From: Bradyrhizobium betae
GTDB lineage: Bacteria > Pseudomonadota > Alphaproteobacteria > Rhizobiales > Xanthobacteraceae
Direction of reading: 5' to 3'
DNA length: 64,000 nt
Assembly (NCBI RefSeq): GCF_008932115.1
Contig: NZ_CP044543.1
Span: 1,302,001 to 1,366,000, forward strand
The notes beneath the pieces are model-generated. The model was not told the origin of the DNA. It saw nothing but the letters and a program-made list of their open reading frames with translations, and did not search any database. Each line of letters starts with the position of its first letter. Position 1 is the first letter of the stretch. Positions 1 to 8,555 of the stretch are shown here, one piece after another. The translations under genes were made by a program, and so were the position numbers.

Positions 1-253
1 GTCAAGGGCGGCTAGTTGCCTGGCATCTGCCGCCGGCATCCCGGATGCAAGGCGTAGTGCTCTCCGATGTTCGGCTTCGTTAGCACGCCCCTTCAGAAAA
101 TTCGGATTTTCATGTTACCGTCCCGCCCGAGCACAATCACGGTATTGCGTCGCCGCAACATCTCAGGCGATCTCCTGCACCTTCCACCATTGATCCACCG
201 CAAGGACGTATTGGCCAACTCTGGCAACTCTCTCAAACAAGGGAGCAGTAGCC

Positions 254-1768
254 ATGACCATCACTGACCAGCCTTCACCAGTCGCTTCGGTGCAGGCCAG
301 CAAACAGCCGACCTGGATCAGATCGAATTGGGGGTTGGTGTTGGGGGCGGCCGTCCTCCTTGCTATCCTTTTCTCGCCGACGCCGGCAGGGCTGTCAGTC
401 GCAGGCCACCGAATGCTCGCGGTCTTCGGCTTTGCGGTTATCGTCTGGGTGACGGAGGCGCTTGACTATGCGGTGAGTGCCATCGTCATCGCCGCATTGA
501 TGGCCATGCTCCTGGGTATTTCGCCGAACGTCACGAACCCAAATGTCTCGATCGGTACGGTTCAGGGCCTTACCACCGCGATGAGCGGCTTTGGCAATAC
601 GGCGCTGACGCTGGTCGCTGCGGCCTTGTTCCTCGCCGTTGCCATGACGGTCACCAGGCTCGATCGTCGCATCGCCTTGATCATCCTGTCGCGGGTTGGA
701 ACACGAACGAATCGAATCGTCATGGGCGCCATTGTGGTGTCGACGGTACTGGCCTTGCTCGTGCCCAGCGCAACCGCGCGGGCTGCTGCTGTGATCCCGA
801 TCATCATGGGTATCATTGTCGCTTTCGGCGTCGACAAGAAGAGCAGATTTGCCGGCCTTCTGATGATCACGACGGTTCAGGCGGTCAGCATCTGGAATGT
901 CGGAATCAAGACCGCGGCAGCGCAGAACATGGTCGCCGTCGGCTTTCTCCAGAAGATGCTGGGCCACGACATCACCTGGTTGAGCTGGCTCATCGCCGCG
1001 GCGCCGTTCTCGTTCCTGTTGTCGGTGGGGTTGTACTTCATCATGATGACCATGATGCCACCGGAAGCAAAGGAGATCCCTGGGGGCAAGGTAACCGTGG
1101 AAAAAGCGCTGACCGAACTCGGTCCAATGACAGGCAAGGAAGCCCGCCTGCTGGCACTCTCCCTCATCCTGCTGTGTTTCTGGGCGACCGAAGGTGTATT
1201 GCACTCCTTCGACAGTTCGACGACGACGACGATCGCGGTGGCCCTGCTGTTTCTTCCCGGCATCGGCGTCATGGATTGGAAGACGGCAAACCCGTTGATC
1301 CCATGGGGAACGATCGTATTGTTCGGGATAGGCATCAGCCTCGGCACGGCCTTGCTGCAAACGCAGGCAGCACAGTGGCTGGCCAACCTCATCGTCGCGT
1401 GGTTCGGTCTCAACCAGCTTCCGTCGCTCACCATCCTTGCCGTGATGGCAGCGTTCCTTGTCGTCGTTCATCTCGGCTTTGCCAGCGCAACCGCGCTCGC
1501 ATCGTCCCTCATTCCAATCGTGATCGCCGTTCTGCAGAAAGTGCAGACGCCGGGAATAAACGTGCTTGGCATGACCCTCGTGCTACAGTTCGTCGTGAGC
1601 TTCGGCTTCATTCTCCCGGTGAATTCGCCTCAAGGGATGGTCGGCTACGGGACCGGTGCCTTCGCAGCGCGCGACTTCATACGCACCGGCGTCGCAATCA
1701 CCGTGCTCGCCTATCTGCTCACCCTCGTGTTCGGCGCGACCTACTGGCGCTGGCTCGGCTACGTCTGA
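254..1768 (+). CDS. DASS/SLC13-family anion:sodium symporter-like permease
   Basis: This 504-residue integral membrane protein has about twelve hydrophobic segments and reads as a divalent anion/sodium symporter of the DASS (SLC13, CitT/SdcS-like) family. After a short polar N-terminus the first segment is at about residues 27-45, and the sequence WVTEALDY near 75 is typical of the family start. A C-terminal NSPQGMVGYG stretch near 458 resembles the second substrate-binding hairpin (SNT-like motif) of the family. Likely substrates are di- or tricarboxylates or sulfate; the sequence does not decide. The ATG at 254 is preceded by GGGAG. It is convergent with the next gene and shares a terminator with it. 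Confidence 0.8.
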   Translation: MTITDQPSPVASVQASKQPTWIRSNWGLVLGAAVLLAILFSPTPAGLSVAGHRMLAVFGFAVIVWVTEALDYAVSAIVIAALMAMLLGISPNVTNPNVSIGTVQGLTTAMSGFGNTALTLVAAALFLAVAMTVTRLDRRIALIILSRVGTRTNRIVMGAIVVSTVLALLVPSATARAAAVIPIIMGIIVAFGVDKKSRFAGLLMITTVQAVSIWNVGIKTAAAQNMVAVGFLQKMLGHDITWLSWLIAAAPFSFLLSVGLYFIMMTMMPPEAKEIPGGKVTVEKALTELGPMTGKEARLLALSLILLCFWATEGVLHSFDSSTTTTIAVALLFLPGIGVMDWKTANPLIPWGTIVLFGIGISLGTALLQTQAAQWLANLIVAWFGLNQLPSLTILAVMAAFLVVVHLGFASATALASSLIPIVIAVLQKVQTPGINVLGMTLVLQFVVSFGFILPVNSPQGMVGYGTGAFAARDFIRTGVAITVLAYLLTLVFGATYWRWLGYV

Positions 1769-1807
1769 GGATCGCGCGCTCCTGTCTTCCCCAGAGAACA
1801 AACGAAA

Positions 1808-1838
1808 GCGGCCGGGCGGCTTGCCGCCACCCGGCCGC
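1808..1838. terminator. Bidirectional hairpin between convergent genes
   Basis: Arms GCGGCCGGG (1808-1816) and CCCGGCCGC (1830-1838) pair perfectly, and an inner GGC/GCC extends the stem around a short loop. It lies between the stops of two convergent genes. There is no long T-run on either side, so the termination role is an inference from position and stem strength. Confidence 0.6.
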
Positions 1839-1857
1839 AACTGAATTCTCGCCCGGA

Positions 1858-3525
1858 CTACTCCGCCGGTGCGGCGTGCAGCTCCGGATGCGGGGCATAG
1901 TGCTCGGTGGCGCCGAGCTTGCTGGCCGCGAACAGGCCGGCCGCCATCGCCGCGTAAGCGAGCGCCACCGCGGGCGTGACGCCGAAGCCACCACCGATTC
2001 CGACGGCCTCACCGTGCATGAAGCCGAAATAGGTGAGCACGGCGCCGACCAGGGCAAAGGCCGAGGCCTTCTCGAAATCGCGTTCGATGATGAAGACTCC
2101 GATCGCACCGAGGATGAGGCCGCCGAGGATGGAGCCGCCACCCATGATCTCGAGGCCGTGGTAAAACACGCCCTGCTGCGGCAGCGCTGCGATCGCCGCG
2201 GCCTTGACTGCGTCGGCCTTGTCGGCGGCAAGACCGCCGACTGTCGTCGCCGCCATCATGGTCGAGCCCAGCATCGTGTCGATCTGCAGCTTGGCCCAGG
2301 CGGCCAGATGCGGGGTCAGCGCGAGCACGATCGCGGGTGCGTGCTTCACCGGCGTCGTCTGGAACGCCTGCGCGCCGATCAGCATGCCGATATAGAGCAG
2401 GATCGGCGAGATCGCGACGACGGGCACGAGTGCCAGCAGTACCGAGATGATGCCGAACCACGCCAGCACGACCACCATGATGCCGGTCGCAGCCGAATAG
2501 CCGATGCGGCCGCCCATCGCCTTCCAGCCGGGATGGCCGATATAGACGGCGTTGATGAAGGGGTTGCCCATCAGGCAGCCGATCAGGCTGACGACGCCGT
2601 CGGCGGTGAGCACCCGCGTGGTCGGATATTCGTCGCCGGCCGCTTCCGCGCTCTCGACGTTGTCCATGGCCTCGACGAGGTCGTAGATGCCGAACGGAAT
2701 GGCCGTGACCAGGATGACGCCAAGGAATTCGAAACCTGAGAAGACGTAACCCACGGCCGGGATCGGCACCGAGAAGCCGAAGTTCGCGAAGGCGTCACCG
2801 ACGCCCTTGACGCTCAAGCCGCCGAGACCGAGGCCGAACAGGTTCGAGCCCCAGGCGATGACCATGCCTACCGCGATCGCGACGAGACCGGCGGGAATGC
2901 CGCGCCAATATTTCACGCCGCCGAACCAGCTCACCAGAATGATGGCGAAGCAGACGAGGCCGATCTGCGGCGTCATGTACATCTCTAACGCGGGCCGCAT
3001 CGAGATGAAGGTGACGGAGACGCCGGCGAGCGTGCCGAGCAGCGCCGCGCGCGGCGTGATCTTGCGAATGAACGGCGCGATGAAGCCGCCGATCATGAGA
3101 ATGAAGCTCTGGAAGAACACCCAGACGAGGCCGGCCGACCAACCCTTCAGGGGATCACCGGTCTTGATCGTGATCGGCAGCATGATCACGAAGGTGACGA
3201 TGAACATGTGCGGCACGCTGACGCCGGAGGGCAACGCACAGACGTCGGTGCGGCCGGTCTTTTGCGCGAGGCGATAGGCGAGATACGCGTAATAGAAAGT
3301 CGACAGGCACATCATCAGCCCGAGCGCGGGCAGGATGCGGCCGAACACCAGACTATCCGGCATCTTCAGGACGAAGCGCAACAGCCCCGTGAGCACCAGC
3401 ATGTTGACGAGGATGTTGGTGCCGAAGCCGAAAAACGCGTTCCAGTCGCCTGGTGTCCATAGTGCCGGCTTGAACTCAGACGTATTGCTCTCAGACTTGC
3501 CGGCCGTCCCCGTCAATGTGCTCAT
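1858..3525 (-). CDS. NCS2/AzgA-like permease, likely partner of the adjacent amidase
   Basis: This 555-residue polytopic protein has about 12-14 hydrophobic segments. It resembles the AzgA-like branch of the NCS2 nucleobase/xanthine-uracil permeases, with a conserved N-terminal WNAFFGFGTNILVN segment near residue 29 and Gly-rich membrane helices throughout. It probably imports a small nitrogen-rich compound. It starts 10 nt after the stop of the cysteine hydrolase gene (ATG at 3525, GGGGAA upstream), so the two form an operon, and the natural inference is that it takes up the hydrolase substrate (biuret, a ureide or a related amide). The substrate itself is not readable from sequence, and an orphan purine permease is the alternative. 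Confidence 0.75.
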   Translation of the reverse strand: MSTLTGTAGKSESNTSEFKPALWTPGDWNAFFGFGTNILVNMLVLTGLLRFVLKMPDSLVFGRILPALGLMMCLSTFYYAYLAYRLAQKTGRTDVCALPSGVSVPHMFIVTFVIMLPITIKTGDPLKGWSAGLVWVFFQSFILMIGGFIAPFIRKITPRAALLGTLAGVSVTFISMRPALEMYMTPQIGLVCFAIILVSWFGGVKYWRGIPAGLVAIAVGMVIAWGSNLFGLGLGGLSVKGVGDAFANFGFSVPIPAVGYVFSGFEFLGVILVTAIPFGIYDLVEAMDNVESAEAAGDEYPTTRVLTADGVVSLIGCLMGNPFINAVYIGHPGWKAMGGRIGYSAATGIMVVVLAWFGIISVLLALVPVVAISPILLYIGMLIGAQAFQTTPVKHAPAIVLALTPHLAAWAKLQIDTMLGSTMMAATTVGGLAADKADAVKAAAIAALPQQGVFYHGLEIMGGGSILGGLILGAIGVFIIERDFEKASAFALVGAVLTYFGFMHGEAVGIGGGFGVTPAVALAYAAMAAGLFAASKLGATEHYAPHPELHAAPAE

Positions 3526-3535
3526 GATATTTCCC

Positions 3536-4234
3536 CTATGTGGTCGAAGTCTTCATTGCCTCCAAAACCGCGGCTGAGTCCGCGACCCAGCCGAAGATGC
3601 CGCCCTGGGCCTTGATCATCTTCAGACCCATCTCGTGAAACTCGGGAAAGTAGGATGCGCAGCCGTCGGAGACGACGACGCAGCGATAGCCGCGGTCATT
3701 GGCCTCGCGCACTGTGGTGTTGACGCAGACCTCCGTCGTGACGCCGCACACCAGAAGATTCTCGATGCCGTATTTCTCCAGCACGTCGGTGAGCTCGGTG
3801 GCGTAGAACGCACCCTTGCCGGGCTTGTCGATCACGACTTCGCTGTCGAGCGGATAGAGCTCGGGAATGATGTCGTGGCCGGCCTCACCGCGAATGAGAA
3901 TGCGCCCCATCGGACCGGGATCGCCGATGCGAAGACTCGGCGCGCCGCGCTCGACTTTGGCCGGCGGCGCATCGGAAAGATCGGGCAGATGTCCCTCGCG
4001 GGTGTGGACCACCAGCATGCCGCTGCCGCGCGCCGCGTTCAGCAGCGCACCGATCGGCTTCACGGCGCGTGCAAGCTGGCTGACGTCATTGCCGAGGGTC
4101 TCGCCGAACCCGCCGGGCTCCATGAAATCGCGCTGCATGTCGATGATGAGAAGCGCCGTGCTTGCCCAGTCGAGCTTGATCGGCTCGGGCTCGGCGCTGA
4201 TGACGCCCAGTGTCGGCTTGGTTGAGTTCAACAT
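3536..4234 (-). CDS. Isochorismatase-fold cysteine amidase, biuret hydrolase-like
   Basis: This 232-residue cysteine hydrolase of the isochorismatase superfamily shows the full triad: Asp32 in IDMQRDF, Lys137 in IDKPGKG and Cys170 in TTEVCVNTT. The central block [15 protein letters not shown] (about 103-117) and the late KAQGGIFG motif closely resemble what I recall of rhizobial biuret amidohydrolase (BiuH), including the 33-residue Lys-Cys spacing. Biuret hydrolases convert biuret to allophanate and ammonia. Ureidoacrylate (RutB-like), triuret or N-carbamoyl amidases are the alternatives. The gene is first in a two-gene leftward operon with a permease and has a sigma-54 promoter about 40 nt upstream, as expected for a nitrogen-scavenging enzyme. 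No allophanate hydrolase is present in the window. Confidence 0.72.
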   Translation of the reverse strand: MLNSTKPTLGVISAEPEPIKLDWASTALLIIDMQRDFMEPGGFGETLGNDVSQLARAVKPIGALLNAARGSGMLVVHTREGHLPDLSDAPPAKVERGAPSLRIGDPGPMGRILIRGEAGHDIIPELYPLDSEVVIDKPGKGAFYATELTDVLEKYGIENLLVCGVTTEVCVNTTVREANDRGYRCVVVSDGCASYFPEFHEMGLKMIKAQGGIFGWVADSAAVLEAMKTSTT

Positions 4235-4274
4235 GACTCAAGGCCCCCGCGAGAACTCTCTTTGCCAGGAGTCC

Positions 4275-4290
4275 TGCAAACGCCGTGCCA
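4275..4290 (-). promoter_or_regulatory. Sigma-54 (RpoN) promoter for the amidase-permease operon
   Basis: On the minus strand the sequence reads TGGCACG-N4-TTGCA, an exact match to the -24/-12 consensus with the required 10-base gap between GG and GC. It is followed about 12 nt later by the expected transcription start and then the ATG at 4234, giving a leader of about 30 nt. RpoN dependence links the operon to nitrogen limitation through NtrC or another enhancer-binding protein; I could not pick out a clear NtrC site. Confidence 0.8.
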
Positions 4291-4301
4291 TTGTGTACAA
4301 T
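4290..4301. promoter_or_regulatory. Palindrome ATTGT-N2-ACAAT abutting the -24 element
   Basis: Perfect 5-bp arms with a 2-bp spacer directly adjoin the -24 element of the sigma-54 promoter. The form resembles GntR-type operators, and its position would let a bound repressor block RNA polymerase. No regulator gene is adjacent, so this is a candidate only. Confidence 0.35.
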
Positions 4302-4443
4302 AGCTTTGGAGCGTGGGCCGCGATGGAATTCGTTGCGTCCTCAGAAACTTACGCCCACAACCGATCGCTGCTTATTCCCTGTGCGACGGCTTTGCGACGT
4401 GCATCTGCTTAAAGGATGAGCGGCGATGCGGCGTGTCACTCGC

Positions 4444-4549
4444 CGTCATTCCGGGGCGACGCGCAAGCGTCTAGCCCGGAATCCATTTCACCTCATGGCT
4501 TGTGGCCCGATGGATTCCGGGCTCGCGCTACGCGCGCCCGGGAATGACG
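4444..4549. repeat. Intergenic palindromic repeat
   Basis: The ends CGTCATTCC and GGAATGACG are inverted, and internal pieces (gcccggaatccat / atggattccgggc) also pair, so the whole 106-bp unit can fold into a long hairpin. It lies in the 560-bp gap before the 2-oxoacid oxidoreductase gene. An apparent reading frame across it is repeat sequence and not a gene. Similar elements recur in several gaps of this window. Confidence 0.75.
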
Positions 4550-4819
4550 AGGAGAAGGCTTGGCGACGCCTTGCGTCTACCGCCCCGCCCATACAGCTGC
4601 CGATACTCTTGCTCATACAGCGCGTGCGAATCCCTCAGCGTCGCCTTGCCGAATGCGAACGTCCTCCACAAGCAGCCATGACAAGCGGTAGCGTCACGGA
4701 TGCGGCCAGCCGTATTGACTTCGCCGGCCCATGCTCTTGACTGTCATAATTCGCGACGCGCAGCCGCAATCTCTCCCGCAGCGCAAACCCCACGCCGAAC
4801 GAGAACGAGGACTTCCGAC

Positions 4820-7800
4820 ATGACGCTGATGCAGGTCGAGCTGGACGACAAATACCGGCTCGAATCGAAGCGGATCTTCCTGTCCGGCACGCAGGCGCTG
4901 GTTCGGTTGCCCATGTTGCAGCGCGAACGCGACCGGCTCCAGGGTCTCAACACCGGCGGCTTCATCTCGGGCTATCGCGGCTCCCCGCTCGGCATGTACG
5001 ACCACGCGTTGTGGCGCGCGAAATCGCACCTCCAGCAGCACGACATCGCCTTCGTCCCCGGCCTCAACGAGGACCTCGCCGCGACCGCGGTCTGGGGCAG
5101 CCAGCAGGTCGGCCTGTTTCCCGGCGCCAAGGTCGATGGCGTGTTCGGCATCTGGTACGGCAAGGGCCCCGGCGTCGACCGCTCGGTCGACGCGCTCAAG
5201 CATGCCAATGCGGCCGGTACATCGCTCAATGGCGGCGTGCTCGCGCTCGCGGGCGACGACCATGGCTGCCAGTCCTCGACGCTGGCACATCAGAGCGAGC
5301 AGGTATTCGCGGCGGCGCTGATCCCGGTGATCAATCCGGCAACGCTGCAGGACTATCTCGATCTCGGTCTCTACGGTTTTGCGCTGTCGCGCTTCTCCGG
5401 CTGCTGGGTCGGCTTCAAGGCCATCAGCGAGACCGTGGAAAGCTCAGCCTCGATCTACAGCGATCCCGAACGCATCCAGATCAAGCTTCCCGACGATTTC
5501 GAGATGCCGCCCGGCGGCCTCAACATCCGCTGGCCCGATCCGCCGCTGGACGCCGAGCGGCGCCTGTTCGGCCCGAAGATGGCCGCGGTGCAGGCCTTTG
5601 CCCGCGCCAACCAGCTCGACCGCATCGTGCTCGATTCCAAGCCGGCGCGGCTCGGCATCGTCGCCACCGGCAAGGCCTATCTCGATCTGCGCCAGGCGCT
5701 GGCCGACTTAGGCATTACCGACAAGGACGCGCAGGATCTCGGCCTTCGCATCTACAAGGTCGCGATGACCTGGCCGCTCGAAGAGAGCGGTGCCAAGCGC
5801 TTCGCTGAAGGACTGCAGGACGTACTCGTGGTCGAGGAGAAGCGCGGCTTCATCGAAGACCAGCTGATGCGCATCCTCTACAACATCGATGCGTCCCGGC
5901 GCCCGACCGTCACCGGCAAGCGCGACGAACGCGGTGCGCCGCTGCTGCCGAGCGAAGGCGAGCTGACGCCGACCATCGTAGCGTCCGCGCTGGTGGCGCG
6001 GCTTCGCAAGCTCGGCCATCACAGCCCGGTGCTGGAGCAGCGCCTGGCGCGGCTCGAAGCGTTCGACCACCCCGTCACCACCAGCGCGCCGATCAAGCTC
6101 GCGCGCACGCCGTTCTTCTGCTCGGGCTGCCCGCACAATTCCTCGACGAAAGTGCCCGAAGGCAGCCGCGCCATGGCTGGTATCGGCTGCCATGGCATGG
6201 CCCTGAGCATGCCGACCCGCCGCACCGATCTGATCTCGCACATGGGCGCCGAGGGCGTGAACTGGATCGGCCAGTCGCCGTTCACCACCGAGCAGCACAT
6301 CTTCCAGAATCTCGGTGACGGCACCTATACGCATTCGGGGTTGCTTGCGCTGCGCGCCGCCTCCGCCGCCGGCATCAACATCACCTACAAGATCCTCTAC
6401 AACGACGCCGTGGCGATGACCGGCGGCCAGCCGGCCGAGGGCGGCTTCAACGTCGCGCAGATCGCGCATCAGGTCTGGGCCGAGGGCGTCAAGCGGCTCG
6501 CGATCGTCTCCGACGATCCCACGAAATATCCTGATGGCAATTACTTCCCGCAGGGCACGACCATCCATCACCGCCGCGAGCTCGACGCCATGCAGCGCGA
6601 GCTGCGCGAGATCAAGGGCCTCACCGTCGTCATCTACGACCAGACCTGCGCGGCGGAAAAGCGCCGCCGCCGCAAGCGCGGGCTCTATCCCGATCCGGCC
6701 AAGCGCGCCTTCATCAACGAGCTCGTCTGCGAAGGCTGCGGCGACTGCTCGCAGGCCTCCAACTGCGTCTCGGTGCAGCCGCTGGAGACCGAGTTCGGCC
6801 GCAAGCGCCAGATCGACCAGTCGAACTGCAACAAGGACTTCTCCTGCGTCGAGGGTTTCTGCCCGAGCTTTGTCACCGTGCACGGCGGCACGCTCAAGCG
6901 CATCAAGACTTCGGCGGTAGATTCGGGCCAGCTGTTCGCCGACCTGCCGCTGCCGCCCGCGCGCGAGCTGGAGGTTCCCTACAACATTCTCGTCACCGGC
7001 ATCGGCGGCACCGGCGTCATCACCATCGGCGCCCTGCTCGGCATGGCCGCCCATGTCGACGGCCGCGGCTGCTCGGCGCTCGACTTCACCGGCCTGTCGC
7101 AGAAGAATGGCGCGGTGATGAGCCATGTCCGCATCGCTCCGAAGCCTGAGGACATCTCCGCCGTCCGCATCACCACGGGTGGCGCCGACGTCATCCTCGG
7201 CTGCGACATGATCGTCTCGGCAGGTCCCAGCGCGCTCAGCCGCGCCGAACGCGGGGTCACCAAGGCTTACATCAACGCCGACCTGCAGCCGACCGCGAGC
7301 TTCGTGCAAAACCCCGATCTCGATTTCGAGATGGGCACGATGCAGACCGTGCTGCGCGATGCCGTCGGCGACAAGAACCTCGACATCATCGACGCGACTG
7401 GCATTGCCTCGGCGCTGATGGGCGACAGCATCGCAACCAATCCCTTCATGCTCGGCTTCGCCTTCCAGAAGGGCGCGATCCCTCTGTCGCTGGAGGCCCT
7501 GCTCCGCGCCATCGAGATCAACGGCGCCGCGATCGAGATGAACAAGCTCGCCTTCAGCTGGGGACGCCTCGCCGCTCACGACATGTCGCGCGTGCGCAGC
7601 GTGCTGCAGTTCAAGAGCCGGGCGAGTGCCCCGACGAAATCCCTCGATGACATCATCGCGACACGCGCCGAGTTCCTGACCGGCTATCAGGACAAGGCTT
7701 ATGCAGACCGCTATCTCGCGGCGGTCGCCAAGGTGCGCAAGGCGGAAAGTGCCGCTTCGCCCGCGTCCACGGAGCTGACCGAAGCTGTCGCGAAAAACCT

Positions 7801-8296
7801 GTTCAAGCTGATGTCCTACAAGGACGAGTACGAGGTCGCGCGGCTCTATACCGACGGCAGCTTTGCCAAGAAAGTATCGGAGAAGTTCGACGGCGATTTC
7901 TCGCTGAAGTTCTACCTCGCTCCGCCGATCTTCGCGCAGCGCGACAAGACGACGGGTCATCTGCAGAAGAAGGAATTCGGCGGCTGGATGATTCACGCTT
8001 TCCGCTTGCTGGCAAAGCTGAAATTCCTGCGCGGCGGTGCACTTGACTTGTTCGGCCGCACCGAAGAACGCAAGACCGAGCGGAGGCTGGTCGAGGACTA
8101 TCTCGGCATGATCGACCAGCGGATGTCCGGGGCGAAGGCGGAGCAGATCCCGCTGCTGACGCGGCTCGCGCGCGTGCCGGAGACCATCCGCGGCTTCGGA
8201 CACGTCAAGGAAGCCAACATCAAGCTGGCGGCGGCCGAGAAGTCGCGGCTGGAAGCGGAGCTGGAGAACAGCCGCTTTGCGGCCGCGGCGGAGTAG
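4820..8296 (+). CDS. Fused indolepyruvate ferredoxin oxidoreductase (alpha-beta fusion)
   Basis: This 1158-residue protein oxidatively decarboxylates aryl-2-oxoacids such as indolepyruvate to acyl-CoA, passing electrons to ferredoxin. The N-terminal two thirds are IorA-like: a pyrimidine-binding half with GFISGYRGSPLG near 45, and a ThDP-binding segment starting GDGTYTHSG near 499 with NDAVAMTGGQ downstream. A Cys-rich Fe-S region follows from CEGCGDC (about 637) to FCPSF. The C-terminal third is the IorB-like gamma domain, starting near ITGIGGTGVITIG around 725. I chose ATG 4820, preceded by GAGG, over an in-frame start 40 codons upstream whose extra residues look non-coding. It is monocistronic between two repeats. 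Fused forms are known in Proteobacteria. Confidence 0.9.
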   Translation: MTLMQVELDDKYRLESKRIFLSGTQALVRLPMLQRERDRLQGLNTGGFISGYRGSPLGMYDHALWRAKSHLQQHDIAFVPGLNEDLAATAVWGSQQVGLFPGAKVDGVFGIWYGKGPGVDRSVDALKHANAAGTSLNGGVLALAGDDHGCQSSTLAHQSEQVFAAALIPVINPATLQDYLDLGLYGFALSRFSGCWVGFKAISETVESSASIYSDPERIQIKLPDDFEMPPGGLNIRWPDPPLDAERRLFGPKMAAVQAFARANQLDRIVLDSKPARLGIVATGKAYLDLRQALADLGITDKDAQDLGLRIYKVAMTWPLEESGAKRFAEGLQDVLVVEEKRGFIEDQLMRILYNIDASRRPTVTGKRDERGAPLLPSEGELTPTIVASALVARLRKLGHHSPVLEQRLARLEAFDHPVTTSAPIKLARTPFFCSGCPHNSSTKVPEGSRAMAGIGCHGMALSMPTRRTDLISHMGAEGVNWIGQSPFTTEQHIFQNLGDGTYTHSGLLALRAASAAGINITYKILYNDAVAMTGGQPAEGGFNVAQIAHQVWAEGVKRLAIVSDDPTKYPDGNYFPQGTTIHHRRELDAMQRELREIKGLTVVIYDQTCAAEKRRRRKRGLYPDPAKRAFINELVCEGCGDCSQASNCVSVQPLETEFGRKRQIDQSNCNKDFSCVEGFCPSFVTVHGGTLKRIKTSAVDSGQLFADLPLPPARELEVPYNILVTGIGGTGVITIGALLGMAAHVDGRGCSALDFTGLSQKNGAVMSHVRIAPKPEDISAVRITTGGADVILGCDMIVSAGPSALSRAERGVTKAYINADLQPTASFVQNPDLDFEMGTMQTVLRDAVGDKNLDIIDATGIASALMGDSIATNPFMLGFAFQKGAIPLSLEALLRAIEINGAAIEMNKLAFSWGRLAAHDMSRVRSVLQFKSRASAPTKSLDDIIATRAEFLTGYQDKAYADRYLAAVAKVRKAESAASPASTELTEAVAKNLFKLMSYKDEYEVARLYTDGSFAKKVSEKFDGDFSLKFYLAPPIFAQRDKTTGHLQKKEFGGWMIHAFRLLAKLKFLRGGALDLFGRTEERKTERRLVEDYLGMIDQRMSGAKAEQIPLLTRLARVPETIRGFGHVKEANIKLAAAEKSRLEAELENSRFAAAAE

Positions 8297-8320
8297 CGGT
8301 TAGCGCACGATCTCTCCGCG

Positions 8321-8407
8321 CGTCATTGCGAGGAGCCCTAGCGACGAAGCAATCCAGAGTCTTTCCGTAGAGACAGTCTGGATTGCTTCGCTGCGCTCGC
8401 AATGACG
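8321..8407. repeat. Intergenic palindromic repeat (cgtcattgcgagg type)
   Basis: The 5' part CGTCATTGCGAGG...GAAGCAATCCAGA and the 3' part TCTGGATTGCTTC...CGCAATGACG are inverted copies, forming a long imperfect hairpin just after the stop of the preceding gene. It belongs to a repeat type common in alphaproteobacterial intergenic DNA. It may also stop read-through between the two convergent genes. Confidence 0.8.
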
Positions 8408-8440
8408 GTGATTGTGGGACGAGTGTGCTACATATTCGGT

Positions 8441-8541
8441 GTCATCGCCCGGCTTGACCGGGCGATCCAGTACTCCGAGGCGCTTGTGGTTGAGCGGATA
8501 GGCCGCGGCGTACTGGATGCCCCGCTTTCGCGGAGCATGAC
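8441..8541. repeat. Second palindromic repeat adjoining the first
   Basis: GTCATCGCCCGG and an internal GGATCCAGTAC-like arm are answered by GTACTGGATGCC and a terminal CATGAC, giving a different inverted-repeat family from the neighbouring element. It sits 15 bp from the stop of the leftward flavoprotein gene. Confidence 0.65.
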
Positions 8542-8555
8542 AGCGGTGGCGATGG

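Noticed and set aside
67..267. 66-codon frame at the left edge
   Set aside because: Overlaps the true start of the DASS gene, has no ribosome site and no protein-like pattern.
1174..2739. 521-codon plus-strand open frame spanning two genes
   Set aside because: Overlaps the DASS gene in another frame and the permease gene antisense; Arg/His-rich, no domain.
4426..4740. 104-codon frame before the oxidoreductase gene
   Set aside because: Its first half is the palindromic repeat at 4444-4549 and there is no ribosome site.
5708..8203. 831-codon minus-strand open frame
   Set aside because: Antisense shadow of the indolepyruvate oxidoreductase gene; low-complexity composition and no family motif.
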